Source: Verrucomicrobiota bacterium
Lineage (GTDB): Bacteria; Verrucomicrobiota; Verrucomicrobiia; Opitutales; Opitutaceae
DNA: 64,000 bases
Reading direction: 5' to 3'
Assembly: GCA_019510185.1 (NCBI GenBank)
Contig: JAEKKV010000015.1
Location: forward strand, 1-64,000
The translations under genes were made by a program, and so were the position numbers. Numbering within the stretch: the first letter of the stretch is position 1; the number at the start of each line of letters is the position of its first letter. Of the stretch, positions 8,296 to 16,904 are shown in pieces. Under the pieces are notes generated by a model. The model had not been told where the DNA came from and ran no database searches. It saw only the letters and a list, made by a program, of their open reading frames with translations.

Positions 8296-9327
8296 TTAGT
8301 GCAACGCACCATAAAGCGTGTTGATGGGAAGGATACGGGTGTGACTGGCGGCCGCCAGGCAGCGCTGGCCTTGCGGATGAAAAAGGAACGGATGCAGCAT
8401 GGCCGCCGAGGCGAGCCGCACGCGAAAACGCCGGCGCAGCCGGTGCCGCGTCACGCGGATCGTCGCGGTCCAGTCGGCTTCCCCGCGTGACCAGGCGAGC
8501 AGTGGACCGAGTGCGTCCGCCGCGCTTTGAAAAGCCATGGCCATGCCGTTGCCGGTGAACGGAGGGATCATCGCAAAAGTGTCGCCGATCACCAGGCGGT
8601 CCGCGGGCGCGGCCGGGCGGTCAAACCCCAGGCCGGCGACGGCCGACCAAGACCCGGCATCGATGTCGGCGCTGGCGAGGCGGTCGGCGAGCGCATCGAG
8701 CCCGCAGGAACGAAGGTAGGAGGGAAGGGCGGTCGCACGCGATACCGCGAGGCCGGAGTGCTGACGAAAAAGGCCGGAGATGTTGACGCGGTCGCCTTCG
8801 ACGGCGCACAGGCCCACGTAAGCGTGATCGCCGAGGTGGAGTTCCAGCCCGGCGCTCAAGGTCAGGCCGTGCACATGGCATTTCAGCCCGATCCAATCGG
8901 AGGGGACGGGTCGGCGTCCGGTGGCAAAAACGCGGCCGGCGGGAGCCTCGGCGAGATCGGCGCGTGCGTGCGTGCGCAACTCGCCGCCGGCGCACACGAA
9001 GGCGTGGGCGAGCCGTTCGTCGAGGGCATGCCGGCTGAGCGCGAGCGCGGGATCGGGCAGCGTCTGCCGTCGCAGCAAGCGATGGCGGTGAAACCAGGCG
9101 ACTTCGCGATGAGGCCGGGCGTCGGCGAGAAACGGCGCGAGGCCGAGCCGGTCGATGGTGCGGACGTCGAGTCCGGTGATGAATTCGCCGCAGACGCGAT
9201 GGCGCGGGTAGCCATGCGCCTCGAGCACCCGCACCGGCACGCCCGCGCGGCACAACGCCAGTCCGAGGGAAAGACCGGCCAGGCCGCCGCCAACGATTTC
9301 AATAGGTTGGGGCGGCGGATTGATCAT
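8296..9327 (-). CDS. FAD-dependent monooxygenase/oxidoreductase of the PKS cluster
   Basis: A 343-residue flavoprotein of the para-hydroxybenzoate hydroxylase/geranylgeranyl reductase superfamily. It has the Rossmann motif EIVGGGLAGLSLGLAL at residues 9-24, a CGEF segment after YPRHRV, and the second FAD motif RLVIGDTFAMIPPFTGNG near 270. Start at MINPPPQP, whose ATG overlaps the stop of the methyltransferase gene by 4 bases. In phenolic-lipid clusters a similar enzyme hydroxylates the aromatic ring; here that is an inference from order and family. Confidence 0.9.
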   Translation of the reverse strand: MINPPPQPIEIVGGGLAGLSLGLALCRAGVPVRVLEAHGYPRHRVCGEFITGLDVRTIDRLGLAPFLADARPHREVAWFHRHRLLRRQTLPDPALALSRHALDERLAHAFVCAGGELRTHARADLAEAPAGRVFATGRRPVPSDWIGLKCHVHGLTLSAGLELHLGDHAYVGLCAVEGDRVNISGLFRQHSGLAVSRATALPSYLRSCGLDALADRLASADIDAGSWSAVAGLGFDRPAAPADRLVIGDTFAMIPPFTGNGMAMAFQSAADALGPLLAWSRGEADWTATIRVTRHRLRRRFRVRLASAAMLHPFLFHPQGQRCLAAASHTRILPINTLYGALH

Positions 9328-9968
9328 GGCCGGCGTTCCGCAATCAACCGGTAGGCTCCGAGAAAAGTGGTCCGGACCTGCCAGCACCAGAGGGCCGGAT
9401 CAAGGCCGAGGGCCCGGGGAAGTTCGTCACCGCGAAATCCGGCGGCGATGCTCACGTAACCGTCGTGACGGGTGACGTGGCCGGCTCCGCCCAGCGGCGC
9501 GGCTACGGTCCAGATCCATTGGTTGTGGCGCCCGCGGGTTGGTTCGCAAAACACGAGCCGGCGCGCATGGTGGCGCAACGCCGCGCCGAGCGTGCGCAGG
9601 CCATCGTCGTCGAAGTGATGCAGGATCAGATTGCCAATGACGGTGGGGTAATGGTTCCAGCCTGTGAACGCGTGCAGATCGGTCTGGTGCCACCGGGCCG
9701 GAGCGGGCCAGGCGACCGGCGTCGGCATAAGATCAAGGCCATCGATGAGCGGCAGGCGGGGATGGAGCGCCCGGGCGAGTTTGCCCATGCCGGCGCCGAG
9801 TTCGAGCACGCGTTCATCGGTGCGCACGCGAGTGGGCAGGACGGCCTGGAACCAGCGGGTGTTGCCCATGATGCGATTGACGCGACACAGGTCGCGACGG
9901 CTGCGCTGCGCGTCCGGGTGATACGGCGGGAGCGAGTCGAGCAGCTCGGGTTCGAGACGTCGTTGCAC
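9324..9968 (-). CDS. Class I SAM-dependent methyltransferase of the PKS cluster
   Basis: A 214-residue Rossmann-fold methyltransferase with motif I VLELGAGMGKLARAL and an acidic end of strand 2 (DGLDLMPT), then NLILHHFDDDGLRTL. It starts with GTG at 9968 and no clear ribosome-binding site is seen. The gene is coupled by a 4-base overlap to the FAD enzyme and lies 45 bases after nif3. It could O-methylate the product of the type III PKS and the monooxygenase; Streptomyces SrsB does this chemically but belongs to another methyltransferase fold. Confidence 0.85.
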   Translation of the reverse strand: MQRRLEPELLDSLPPYHPDAQRSRRDLCRVNRIMGNTRWFQAVLPTRVRTDERVLELGAGMGKLARALHPRLPLIDGLDLMPTPVAWPAPARWHQTDLHAFTGWNHYPTVIGNLILHHFDDDGLRTLGAALRHHARRLVFCEPTRGRHNQWIWTVAAPLGGAGHVTRHDGYVSIAAGFRGDELPRALGLDPALWCWQVRTTFLGAYRLIAERRP

Positions 9969-10013
9969 CGTTTTAATATGCCGAGGCCCCGACCGGGGTC
10001 AACGGGCCGGATG

Positions 10014-10766
10014 TTACAAGGGGTTCTCGGTGGAAATAAATTCCCACGGGAGTCCGAACTTCGCGCCCAACTCGGCGGCGAGTGCCTTCACGCCATGGAC
10101 TTCGGTGGCGTAATGGCCGCACAGGTAAAGGTTTAGACGTTGCTCTTGAGCGGTGTTGAACCACTCTTCGCGCAACTCTCCGGTGACGAGTGTGTCCACG
10201 CCTTCGCGAGCGAGCTCGGGGATGGCGCTGTTGCCGCTGCCGCTGCAAAACGCGACGGCGGCGGGCGCGTCGCTGCCGTATTCGATGGCGATCACGCGCG
10301 GATAAAGTTTTTCCAGCTGCGCGCGCAGCGCGGCGCGCGAGCCCGTGTGGCTGGCGATGCGTCCGATGGGTTCGCCATCGCGCACGAGAAACGGACGCTC
10401 GGGATCGAGGCCGAGCTGACGGGCGAGCAGGGCGTTGTTGCCCAGCTCGGCGTGGCCGTCGAGCGGGAGGTGGTTGGAATAAAGCGCGCAGTTGCCGCGG
10501 ACAAGGGTGGCGACGCGGTCGTAAACCGGACCGGTCAGCGGGCGCGGCATGTCCCAGTACATGCCGTGGTGGACGATCAGAAAATCCACGCCGCCGGCGG
10601 CAGCTTTTTGAAAGGGCACGAGGCCGGCGTCGACGGCTGCGCCGATCTTGGAGACGCGCCCGTTGTTGGCGACCTGGAGGCCGTTGAAGGCGCCGGGGGC
10701 GTCCTTGTAGGCGGCGCGGCGCGTGCGTTCATCGCAATAGGTGACGAGATCCTGGAGCGTGGCCAT
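10014..10766 (-). CDS. Nif3-like dinuclear metal centre protein (YbgI family)
   Basis: A 250-residue member of the NIF3/YbgI family, toroidal hexamers with two metals per subunit, often named GTP cyclohydrolase 1 type 2 homologue; the true reaction is unsettled. Likely metal ligands are in LIVHHGMYWDMPR near residue 66, YSNHLPLDGH near 100 and the late YLCGHYATEVHGV. The start ATG at 10766 begins MATLQDLVTYCDERT and gives the normal family length; the open frame extends farther upstream but without family features. It is the first gene of the leftward string that includes the PKS cluster. Confidence 0.92.
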   Translation of the reverse strand: MATLQDLVTYCDERTRRAAYKDAPGAFNGLQVANNGRVSKIGAAVDAGLVPFQKAAAGGVDFLIVHHGMYWDMPRPLTGPVYDRVATLVRGNCALYSNHLPLDGHAELGNNALLARQLGLDPERPFLVRDGEPIGRIASHTGSRAALRAQLEKLYPRVIAIEYGSDAPAAVAFCSGSGNSAIPELAREGVDTLVTGELREEWFNTAQEQRLNLYLCGHYATEVHGVKALAAELGAKFGLPWEFISTENPL

Positions 10767-10889
10767 GGCGGCACGGTGGCAGGCCGGGGCGCCGGCTGCC
10801 AAGCGTTTCCCGAAGCGACCGGCGCCGGGCTGCCGTGGTCCGCGAGATTCGGTGTGGCATTTTTCCGGGCGGGGGCTACCGATGCCTGC

Positions 10890-11363
10890 ATGAGCGAAAC
10901 GTGCTCCGCGGTCGACCTGATCGCCCAAGCCACCCAGCAGTTTTCCGAACGTCCTTCGTGGGATGATTATTTCATGGCGACCGCCATGCTGATCTCGACG
11001 CGCTCGCCGTGCGAACGCCTCCACGTGGGCTGCGTGATCGTGAGCGGGGGCGACCGAAAAAACCGCCTTATCGCGGCGGGTTACAACGGATTCCTGCCGG
11101 GTACGCCCCACCTGTCGCGGGTGCGCGACGGCCATGAACAGGCCACGGTGCATGCCGAGCAAAACGCCATCGCCGACGCCGCCCGGCGCGGCAGCCCGGT
11201 CGAGGGCGGAATCGCCTATGTCACGCATTTTCCCTGCATCAACTGCGCGAAGATCCTCGCGGCCTCCGGCATCGCCGAGGTGCGCTATCGGATCGACTAC
11301 AAGAACGACGCGCTCGTCGAGCCGCTGCTGGCCGACGCCGGCGTGAAGATCCTCAAACTTTAA
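10890..11363 (+). CDS. dCMP deaminase family protein (ComEB-like)
   Basis: A 157-residue zinc-dependent cytidine/deoxycytidylate deaminase. The zinc and proton-shuttle motif is ATVHAEQNAIADAARRG (HAE) and the second motif is HFPCINCAKIL (PCxxC). SWDDYFMATAMLIS and GYNGFLPGTPH match the dCMP deaminase subgroup that supplies dUMP for thymidylate synthesis. Its stop codon shares one base with the following algH start (TAATG), so the two genes are coupled. It is divergent from nif3 with 123 bases between. Confidence 0.93.
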   Translation: MSETCSAVDLIAQATQQFSERPSWDDYFMATAMLISTRSPCERLHVGCVIVSGGDRKNRLIAAGYNGFLPGTPHLSRVRDGHEQATVHAEQNAIADAARRGSPVEGGIAYVTHFPCINCAKILAASGIAEVRYRIDYKNDALVEPLLADAGVKILKL

Positions 11364-11947
11364 TGAATCCCCGCCGCCGTCGTCCCATGAACGAACGCCG
11401 CTCAGCTTCCTCTCCCGTGCTCGCCGGCTCCCTGCTGCTGGCGCATCCCTCCCTGCGCGACCGGCATTTCCGAAAAACCGTCATCCTGCTCTCCACGCAT
11501 GACAACGACGGAGCGATGGGCGTGGTGCTCAATCGTCCGCTGGGCAAGTCCTTGGGCGAACTGGACAGTGCGTTTGCGGCGGGAGCCTTGGCCGGAGTGC
11601 CGCTGTTCGAGGGCGGCCCGGTGCACACCTCCCAAGTTATTTTGTGCGCCTGGCGTCCGCATCCGGATCAGGACGGCTATCAGCTGATGTTTGGCATTGA
11701 TCCGCAAAAGGCGGAGGAGTTGATCGCAGAAGAAGGCGTGCACCTGCGCGCGTTTCTCGGCTATGCGGGCTGGACGGGCGGACAGCTGGAAGAGGAGTTG
11801 AAGCACAACACTTGGCTGGTGAGCCAGTTGGTGGCGGATTTGCTGGATGATCAGCCGGGGGAGAACCTCTGGCGCGAGCTGCTCGGGCAGATCGATCAGG
11901 AGTGGCGCTTGCTCGCCAACGAGCCCGAGGATCCGAGTCTGAATTGA
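11363..11947 (+). CDS. YqgE/AlgH family protein (UPF0301)
   Basis: A 194-residue protein of the AlgH/YqgE family, usual length about 185. Motifs include [40 protein letters not shown] (shown as part of the conserved N-terminus), [11 protein letters not shown] and [16 protein letters not shown]. The molecular function of the family is not settled; it has been linked to regulation of alginate and to envelope processes. It overlaps the upstream deaminase by one base. A second ATG eight codons in is also possible. Confidence 0.92.
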   Translation: MNPRRRRPMNERRSASSPVLAGSLLLAHPSLRDRHFRKTVILLSTHDNDGAMGVVLNRPLGKSLGELDSAFAAGALAGVPLFEGGPVHTSQVILCAWRPHPDQDGYQLMFGIDPQKAEELIAEEGVHLRAFLGYAGWTGGQLEEELKHNTWLVSQLVADLLDDQPGENLWRELLGQIDQEWRLLANEPEDPSLN

Positions 11948-11982
11948 GCGGCGGGTGTGAACGAAGATCGCCAACATTTCCG

Positions 11983-12011
11983 TTGACAGAGCTCTCTGCG
12001 AACGGTGTTTT
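11983..12011 (+). promoter_or_regulatory. Candidate sigma-70 promoter for rpmJ-rpmE
   Basis: A perfect -35 box TTGACA at 11983-11988, a 17-base spacer and a weak -10 box TGTTTT at 12006-12011 (3 of 6). Transcription would begin only a few bases before the rpmJ ATG, giving a nearly leaderless mRNA, which fits the absence of a Shine-Dalgarno sequence. No Zur-type palindrome is visible here. Confidence 0.4.
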
Positions 12012-12021
12012 TGTCCCTTTT

Positions 12022-12147
12022 ATGAAAGTCGTCTCCTCCATTAAATCCGCGAAGAAGCGTCACCCTGCCTGCCAAGTGGTCCGTCGCAAGGGCCGTATCT
12101 ACGTGATCAACAAGGTCGAACCCCGCTACAAAGCGCGTCAGGGTTAA
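12022..12147 (+). CDS. rpmJ: 50S ribosomal protein L36, zinc-free (C-minus) form
   Basis: A 41-residue basic protein with the L36 core ([19 protein letters not shown], then [11 protein letters not shown] and YKARQG). The normal zinc ribbon needs three Cys and one His; only Cys17 remains, so this is the zinc-independent form like E. coli YkgO. Ribosomal L36 packs against 23S rRNA in the large subunit. The start ATG at 12022 is fixed by the family. rpmE of type B follows 18 bases downstream, the same pair as ykgO-ykgM. Confidence 0.96.
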   Translation: MKVVSSIKSAKKRHPACQVVRRKGRIYVINKVEPRYKARQG

Positions 12148-12165
12148 TTAACTCCATTTTACGCC

Positions 12166-12423
12166 GTGAAAACTGAAGGCCATCCCGTTCTCAACAACGT
12201 TTGCTACCTCGATGTCTCGAGCGGCAAACGCTTCCTCACCAAGTCCACGATGAAGTCCGCCCGCAAGGAAGTCATCGATGGCGAAGAATATTTCATCGTT
12301 CTCCGCGACGTGACGTCTGATTCGCATCCCGCCTACACCGGCGAGAAGCGCATCGTCGACACCGCCGGTCGCGTCGAGAAGTTCACCACGAAGTTCAAGC
12401 GTGGTGGCGCGAAGGCCAAGTAA
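12166..12423 (+). CDS. rpmE2: 50S ribosomal protein L31, type B (zinc-free)
   Basis: An 85-residue type B L31. It has GHPVLNNVCYLDVSSGKRF, DVTSDSHPAYTGEKR and RVEKFTTKFKR, matching the type B pattern SSxSHPxYTG and FxxRF. The CxxC pair of type A is missing; one Cys at residue 13 remains. Translation starts at GTG 12166. It is co-transcribed with rpmJ and closed by a clear terminator 28 bases after the stop. Confidence 0.95.
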   Translation: MKTEGHPVLNNVCYLDVSSGKRFLTKSTMKSARKEVIDGEEYFIVLRDVTSDSHPAYTGEKRIVDTAGRVEKFTTKFKRGGAKAK

Positions 12424-12450
12424 GCCTTCCCGGACGACCTTTCTTCACCA

Positions 12451-12477
12451 GCCCGCCGGCAACGGCGGGCTTTTTTA
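12451..12477 (+). terminator. Rho-independent terminator after rpmE
   Basis: Perfect 8-bp stem GCCCGCCG/CGGCGGGC with loop GCAA, directly followed by TTTTTTATT. It separates the ribosomal pair from the convergent DUF5069 gene. Confidence 0.93.
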
Positions 12478-12499
12478 TTGGCCGTTCACCCGCGGCCGG

Positions 12500-13033
12500 T
12501 CAGAGCACCGGCGCGCTGCTGCGGCGGACGACCCAGTCGATGATGATTTCGTCTTCGACCGGATAGCGCCAGACAAGGCTCAGGAATTCCGCCGGGTGGA
12601 TGTCGTGAGCTTTGAAAAACTTCCGATCGCCGCCGCAGCCATACATCAGTGATTCGGGCAGTTCGCCGCGAAGCTTGGCCCGAGCTTTGGGGATGAGGCG
12701 GGGAAGCCACTCGATGCCGCGCACGGCGAGGGTCTTGGGCGGCAGGGAGGATTCGTCGAGGCGATGGAGGGAGGCCCGGCCGTCCTGGACATTGAGAAAA
12801 TAATCGCGGCGGATCAGCTCGATGGCCAGCGCGGTGCCGTAGTCGGGCTCGCCGTATTTATGGCGGTCCTCGGCGTAGTCGTAGAGATGCTGGGCAGTGA
12901 GCCCGTTGGCGATCAGCCAGTCGGTCTCCTCCTGGGTGAAGTAGGTGGATGCGCCCTGACGACCGTTGTCATAGAGGAGGGCGGCCTTGTCGTAGAGAGT
13001 GTGAAACGTCTGGGTGAAACTGTAATGAGACAT
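12500..13033 (-). CDS. DUF5069 domain protein
   Basis: A 177-residue cytoplasmic protein of unknown function. The C-terminal half (EWLPRLIPKARAKLRGELP, then MYGCGGDRKFFKAHDI) fits DUF5069, a family I recall mainly from Verrucomicrobia and Planctomycetes. The N-terminal part has aromatic-rich helices (HTLYDKAALLYDNGRQ). There is no signal peptide or known active site. An AT-rich stretch TTTTATATCC about 20 bases upstream may be its -10 region. It follows rnr on the same strand at 79 bases. Confidence 0.8.
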   Translation of the reverse strand: MSHYSFTQTFHTLYDKAALLYDNGRQGASTYFTQEETDWLIANGLTAQHLYDYAEDRHKYGEPDYGTALAIELIRRDYFLNVQDGRASLHRLDESSLPPKTLAVRGIEWLPRLIPKARAKLRGELPESLMYGCGGDRKFFKAHDIHPAEFLSLVWRYPVEDEIIIDWVVRRSSAPVL

Positions 13034-13112
13034 GGGAGGCGGGAGTTAATGGATATAAAATACCCTTCCGGCGGCGAGGCAACCGGGCGAATGTTTCGCA
13101 GTCTCCTCGGCC

Positions 13113-15377
13113 TCAACCCGCCAGGCGGAAATCGATGAGGCGTTTGAAGCGGTCAACCTTGTCCACCAGCACCTCGATTTTTGCGCCCAGCTCGAAACTC
13201 CGCTTGGTGCGGCGGCCGATGAGCGCGGTCCCGGCGGGATTGGTGTTGTAGTAATCCTCCGGCAGGGCGTTGGCGGGCAGAAAGCCGAAGGTCATGGATT
13301 CGACCAGTTCCACGAAAAGACCATGGGGGCGCACGTCGGTGATGACGGCGGCGAAAATCGTCTTGGTCTCCTTGGCCAGCTCGCGCTCGAAGAATTCGAG
13401 GAGCTTGATTTTGACGCTTTCGCGCTCGGCCTCCGTCGAGTTGATCTCGGTGAGACTCAGGTGCTCGCCGAGGGTTTCCATCTTGGCCGCGGTGTAGCCG
13501 GAGGAATAGTCGGAGTGCGGGGGATAGCCCTCGTGCTTGATGAGGTAATGATCGAACACGCGGTGCACCACGAGGTCGGAGTAGCGGCGGATGGGCGAGG
13601 TGAAGTGGGTGTAGTCGTTTTTCGCGAGGCCGAAGTGGCCGTCGGGCGAGCCGCGGTAGCAGGCCTTCTTGAGGCTGCGGAGAAGCTGCGTGCGCAGGGT
13701 GTAGCCCTGCGGATGCGTCTGAAGCGTCTGGAGCAGTTTCACGATTTCCTCGCGCTTGGTCAGATCGCCGGTGCGGATCTCGAAGGTGGCGAGAAACTGG
13801 CGCAGCTCGTCGAGCTTGTCCGGGTCCGGCTCGTCGTGCACGCGGTAGAGCGAGGGCAGGCGATGCGAGCGCGTGAGGTGCGCGACCGCCTCGTTGGCGG
13901 CGAGCATGAACTCTTCGATGAGCTGGTGGCTCTCGTCGTGCTCGATTTTCTCCAGGCGGTCGGCGTAGCCCTCGGCGTCGACGAAGACCTTGGTCTCGGG
14001 CATGTCGAGGTCGAGGCTGCCGTTGGCCATGCGGTCGCGCCGGAGCCGATACGCGAGCGACCAGAGTTTTTTCACCCAGCCTTGCAGTTGGGTCAGCTCC
14101 TCGTCGGTGAGGGAATTGAGCGCACGTCCGGTCGAGCCGGTCTGATGTTTGGGCGGCAGCGGAAGGGCGCGGATCTTCGCGAGGCTCTTTTCGAAGAGGA
14201 GCGCGTAAGCCTGCTTGTAGGTGAGGCGCTTGCGGCTGCGGATGACGGTATTGGCGTAGGTGTGGCCCTTGGGACGCCCCTTAGCGTCGAAGTTGAGGAA
14301 GACGGCCTTGGTCAGCCGGTCCTGCGCCTCCACGAGGGAGCACAGGCCGTTGGAGAGTTTTTCCGGCAGCATCGGGATGACCGTGCCGACAAGGTAGGTG
14401 GAGTTGCCGCGCCGCTGGGCCTCCTTGTCGAGAGCGGTGCCGGGCCTCACGTAGGCGGAGACATCGGCGATGTGGATGCCGATGCGGAGGTCGCCGTTGT
14501 CGAGAGTTTCGAGGGAAAGGGCGTCGTCGAAGTCCTTCGCGTCATCGGGATCGATCGTGAAGGTGGGAACCTCGCGGTAATCGAGCCGACCGGTGAGCTC
14601 GCCCGGGCGGACGCTGTCGGGCAGGCTGGCGACTTCGCGCTCCACCTCGGGAGGGAAGGTCGGGTCGAGGTTGAACTTGTGATAGATGCCGGCGAGTTCG
14701 GCGCGCGGCTCGAAGGTCTTGCCGAGGCGCTCGATGATTTCGCCCTCGATCATCTTGTGGCGTTGCGTCCAGGCGGCGAGCCGCACGACGACTTTGTCGC
14801 CGGGCGCGGGGGCGGGCTTGAGTTTTCCGGCGGCGGGATCGGCCACGACGATGTCGTGGATGATGCGGGGATCGTCGGGCTGGACGTAGAAGGTGCTGCG
14901 GATTTTCTGAAGGTTGCCGACGACGGTGTCGCGGGCGCGCTCCACGATGCGCAGTACGCGGCCGGATTGTTCGGTGCCGCGGCCGTCGCGGCGGCGGGAG
15001 AGGCCGGCGTTCACCGCGATCTCGACAGTATCGCCATGCAGAGCGACTCCGGTGTCGTCCGGCGCGATCTGGATGGGGTCGGGGGCGGGACCGGCGGCGG
15101 ACGACGCGATGATGACGAAAGCGGATCCGCCCTGCCGGAATTGGATCCGCCCCGTGATGGTATCCGTGCTTCCGTGACTGCCGCCGCCGTCGGGAAGGGC
15201 GAGGCGGTCGCCTTTCACGAGGGAGAGCTCGCCCTTGGCCAGCATGCCCCTGACCTCGTGGGCGAGCGAGGGACGCTGTTTTTTATTGAGCCCGAGGGCG
15301 TGGGAAAGATCGAGGACGGTGCCGGGACGGTAGCGGGGCTGCCCGAGAATTTCCAAGATGCGTTCGCGAAATTTCAT
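13113..15377 (-). CDS. rnr: Ribonuclease R (RNase II/VacB family)
   Basis: A 754-residue processive 3'-5' exoribonuclease. An N-terminal winged-helix region (residues 1-60) precedes cold-shock-like RNA-binding segments, then the RNB catalytic domain from about 245 with TFTIDPDDAKDFDDALSLE, the four-Asp magnesium site, and MLPEKLSNGLCSLVE. A C-terminal S1 domain starts near 665 (FAAVITDVRPHGLFVEL). The order matches RNase R rather than RNase II. Length is a little shorter than the E. coli protein (813), lacking its long Lys-rich tail. The gene is divergent from glgA. Confidence 0.95.
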   Translation of the reverse strand: MKFRERILEILGQPRYRPGTVLDLSHALGLNKKQRPSLAHEVRGMLAKGELSLVKGDRLALPDGGGSHGSTDTITGRIQFRQGGSAFVIIASSAAGPAPDPIQIAPDDTGVALHGDTVEIAVNAGLSRRRDGRGTEQSGRVLRIVERARDTVVGNLQKIRSTFYVQPDDPRIIHDIVVADPAAGKLKPAPAPGDKVVVRLAAWTQRHKMIEGEIIERLGKTFEPRAELAGIYHKFNLDPTFPPEVEREVASLPDSVRPGELTGRLDYREVPTFTIDPDDAKDFDDALSLETLDNGDLRIGIHIADVSAYVRPGTALDKEAQRRGNSTYLVGTVIPMLPEKLSNGLCSLVEAQDRLTKAVFLNFDAKGRPKGHTYANTVIRSRKRLTYKQAYALLFEKSLAKIRALPLPPKHQTGSTGRALNSLTDEELTQLQGWVKKLWSLAYRLRRDRMANGSLDLDMPETKVFVDAEGYADRLEKIEHDESHQLIEEFMLAANEAVAHLTRSHRLPSLYRVHDEPDPDKLDELRQFLATFEIRTGDLTKREEIVKLLQTLQTHPQGYTLRTQLLRSLKKACYRGSPDGHFGLAKNDYTHFTSPIRRYSDLVVHRVFDHYLIKHEGYPPHSDYSSGYTAAKMETLGEHLSLTEINSTEAERESVKIKLLEFFERELAKETKTIFAAVITDVRPHGLFVELVESMTFGFLPANALPEDYYNTNPAGTALIGRRTKRSFELGAKIEVLVDKVDRFKRLIDFRLAG

Positions 15378-15458
15378 GCCGTTGAAGATTGGCGTTAAAA
15401 CCTCCGGGGCGGGTTTTTACTGTGGAAATAAAACAATGCCGCTGGTTAAATCGGTGCG

Positions 15459-16901
15459 ATGAAAATCGTCCACGTCGCCAGCGAATTGTTCCCCTATGTC
15501 AAAACGGGCGGGCTGGCGGACGCGGTCGGGGCGCTTTCGACGACGCTGGCCGACCTCGGTCATGAGGTGACGGTGTTCGTGCCGGGCTATCGCGCGGTGG
15601 TCGATCATCCGATGGCCGCCGGGGCGAAACGCACGCTGCGCCTTCGCATCGAGATGGGCGATGTCTTCATGAGCGGCGACGTCCTGTCATTTTCGCCCAG
15701 GCCGAACCTCACGATCTGCCTGGTGTGCCGCGAGGAATTTTTCGACCGGCGGAGTCCCTACGGCACGCCCGAGCGGGATTATGAGGACAATCACCACCGG
15801 TTTATCTTTTTCTGCAAGGGCGTGGTCGAGACGCTGCGCTTCCTGGAATTGCGGGCGGATGTCGTGCATGGCCACGACTGGCAGTGCGGCCTGCTGCCGG
15901 TGCTGTTGCGCCATGCCGAGCAGCGCCACGGCGCGACGCTCGCGATGAAGACGGTTTTCTCAATCCACAACATCGCGTTCCAAGGCGTGTTTCCGATGCG
16001 CTCGTTCTACCGCACGAATCTTCCCGACGAGCTCATGGGCATCGATGGCGTCGAGTTCTACGGGCAGATGAGCATGATGAAGGCGGGCATTCTGTTTGCG
16101 GACCGGGTCATGACGGTGAGCCCTCGCTACGCCCGGGAAATCCAGACGCCCGAGTTTGGCTGCGGACTGGAAGGCGTGATTGGCACGCGAGCGGACGACA
16201 TCGTGGGCTTGATCAACGGCATCGACACGAATGTCTGGAACCCGGCGACCGACGCGCTGATTCCGGCAAACTTCACGGCGAAGGATCTGGCGGGCAAGGC
16301 GGCCTGTCGCGCCGATCTGCTCAAGCGGGTTAACTTCGATCCGAAGTTCGCCGGGCCGGTGATCGGCGTGGTGTGCCGGTTGACCGAGCAAAAGGGGCTC
16401 GACCTGGTGCTCGCCAACGAGGCTTTTTTCCGGGCGAACGACGTGCGTTTGATCGTGCTGGGCACGGGCGACAAACGGCTGGAGGAGGAGTTGCGCAAGC
16501 TGGCCGCCGCCCTGCCGGGACGCGTGGCCCTGTGTGCGCGTCACGACGAGGCGATGAGCCATCTGGTGGAGGCCGGTAGCGATTTTTTCCTCATGCCGTC
16601 GCGCTTCGAACCTTGCGGGCTCAATCAAATGTACTCGCAGGCCTACGGCACCGTGCCGCTCGTGAGCCGGGTGGGAGGATTGGCGGACACCGTGATCGAT
16701 CTGGACGCCTCGCCGGAGACGGGTACAGGCATTCTTTTTCCGCCCACCGCCAAAGGCGTGGCCGAAGGACTGGCCCGGGCGGCGGCGCTTCATGCCGAGC
16801 CGGCGCGTTTCAAGGCCGCGCAGATTCGCGGCATGCAGCGCGACTTCAGCTGGATGACGGCGGCGCGGGCCTACGAGCGGCTCTACAACGACGCGATTTG
16901 A
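15459..16901 (+). CDS. glgA: Glycogen synthase (ADP-glucose dependent)
   Basis: A 480-residue GT5 glycosyltransferase that adds glucose from ADP-glucose to alpha-1,4-glucan. The N-terminal substrate loop KTGGLADAVGAL is at residues 15-26, HGHDWQCGLLP follows, and the C-terminal half holds the GT-B nucleotide site with SRFEPCGLNQMYSQAYGT and the second loop RVGGLADTV. The length equals that of bacterial GlgA. The start MKIVHVASELFPY is standard. No other glg gene is in the window. The Gre gene is convergent, 3 bases away. Confidence 0.97.
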   Translation: MKIVHVASELFPYVKTGGLADAVGALSTTLADLGHEVTVFVPGYRAVVDHPMAAGAKRTLRLRIEMGDVFMSGDVLSFSPRPNLTICLVCREEFFDRRSPYGTPERDYEDNHHRFIFFCKGVVETLRFLELRADVVHGHDWQCGLLPVLLRHAEQRHGATLAMKTVFSIHNIAFQGVFPMRSFYRTNLPDELMGIDGVEFYGQMSMMKAGILFADRVMTVSPRYAREIQTPEFGCGLEGVIGTRADDIVGLINGIDTNVWNPATDALIPANFTAKDLAGKAACRADLLKRVNFDPKFAGPVIGVVCRLTEQKGLDLVLANEAFFRANDVRLIVLGTGDKRLEEELRKLAAALPGRVALCARHDEAMSHLVEAGSDFFLMPSRFEPCGLNQMYSQAYGTVPLVSRVGGLADTVIDLDASPETGTGILFPPTAKGVAEGLARAAALHAEPARFKAAQIRGMQRDFSWMTAARAYERLYNDAI

Positions 16902-16904
16902 GGC

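Noticed and set aside
9969..10013. Hairpin GGCCCC/GGGGTC between nif3 and the methyltransferase as a terminator
   Set aside because: Six base pairs with one wobble and no T run on the minus strand; the genes are more likely co-transcribed.
11948..12021. Zur operator before the zinc-free ribosomal protein genes
   Set aside because: No AT-rich palindrome of the Zur type is present.
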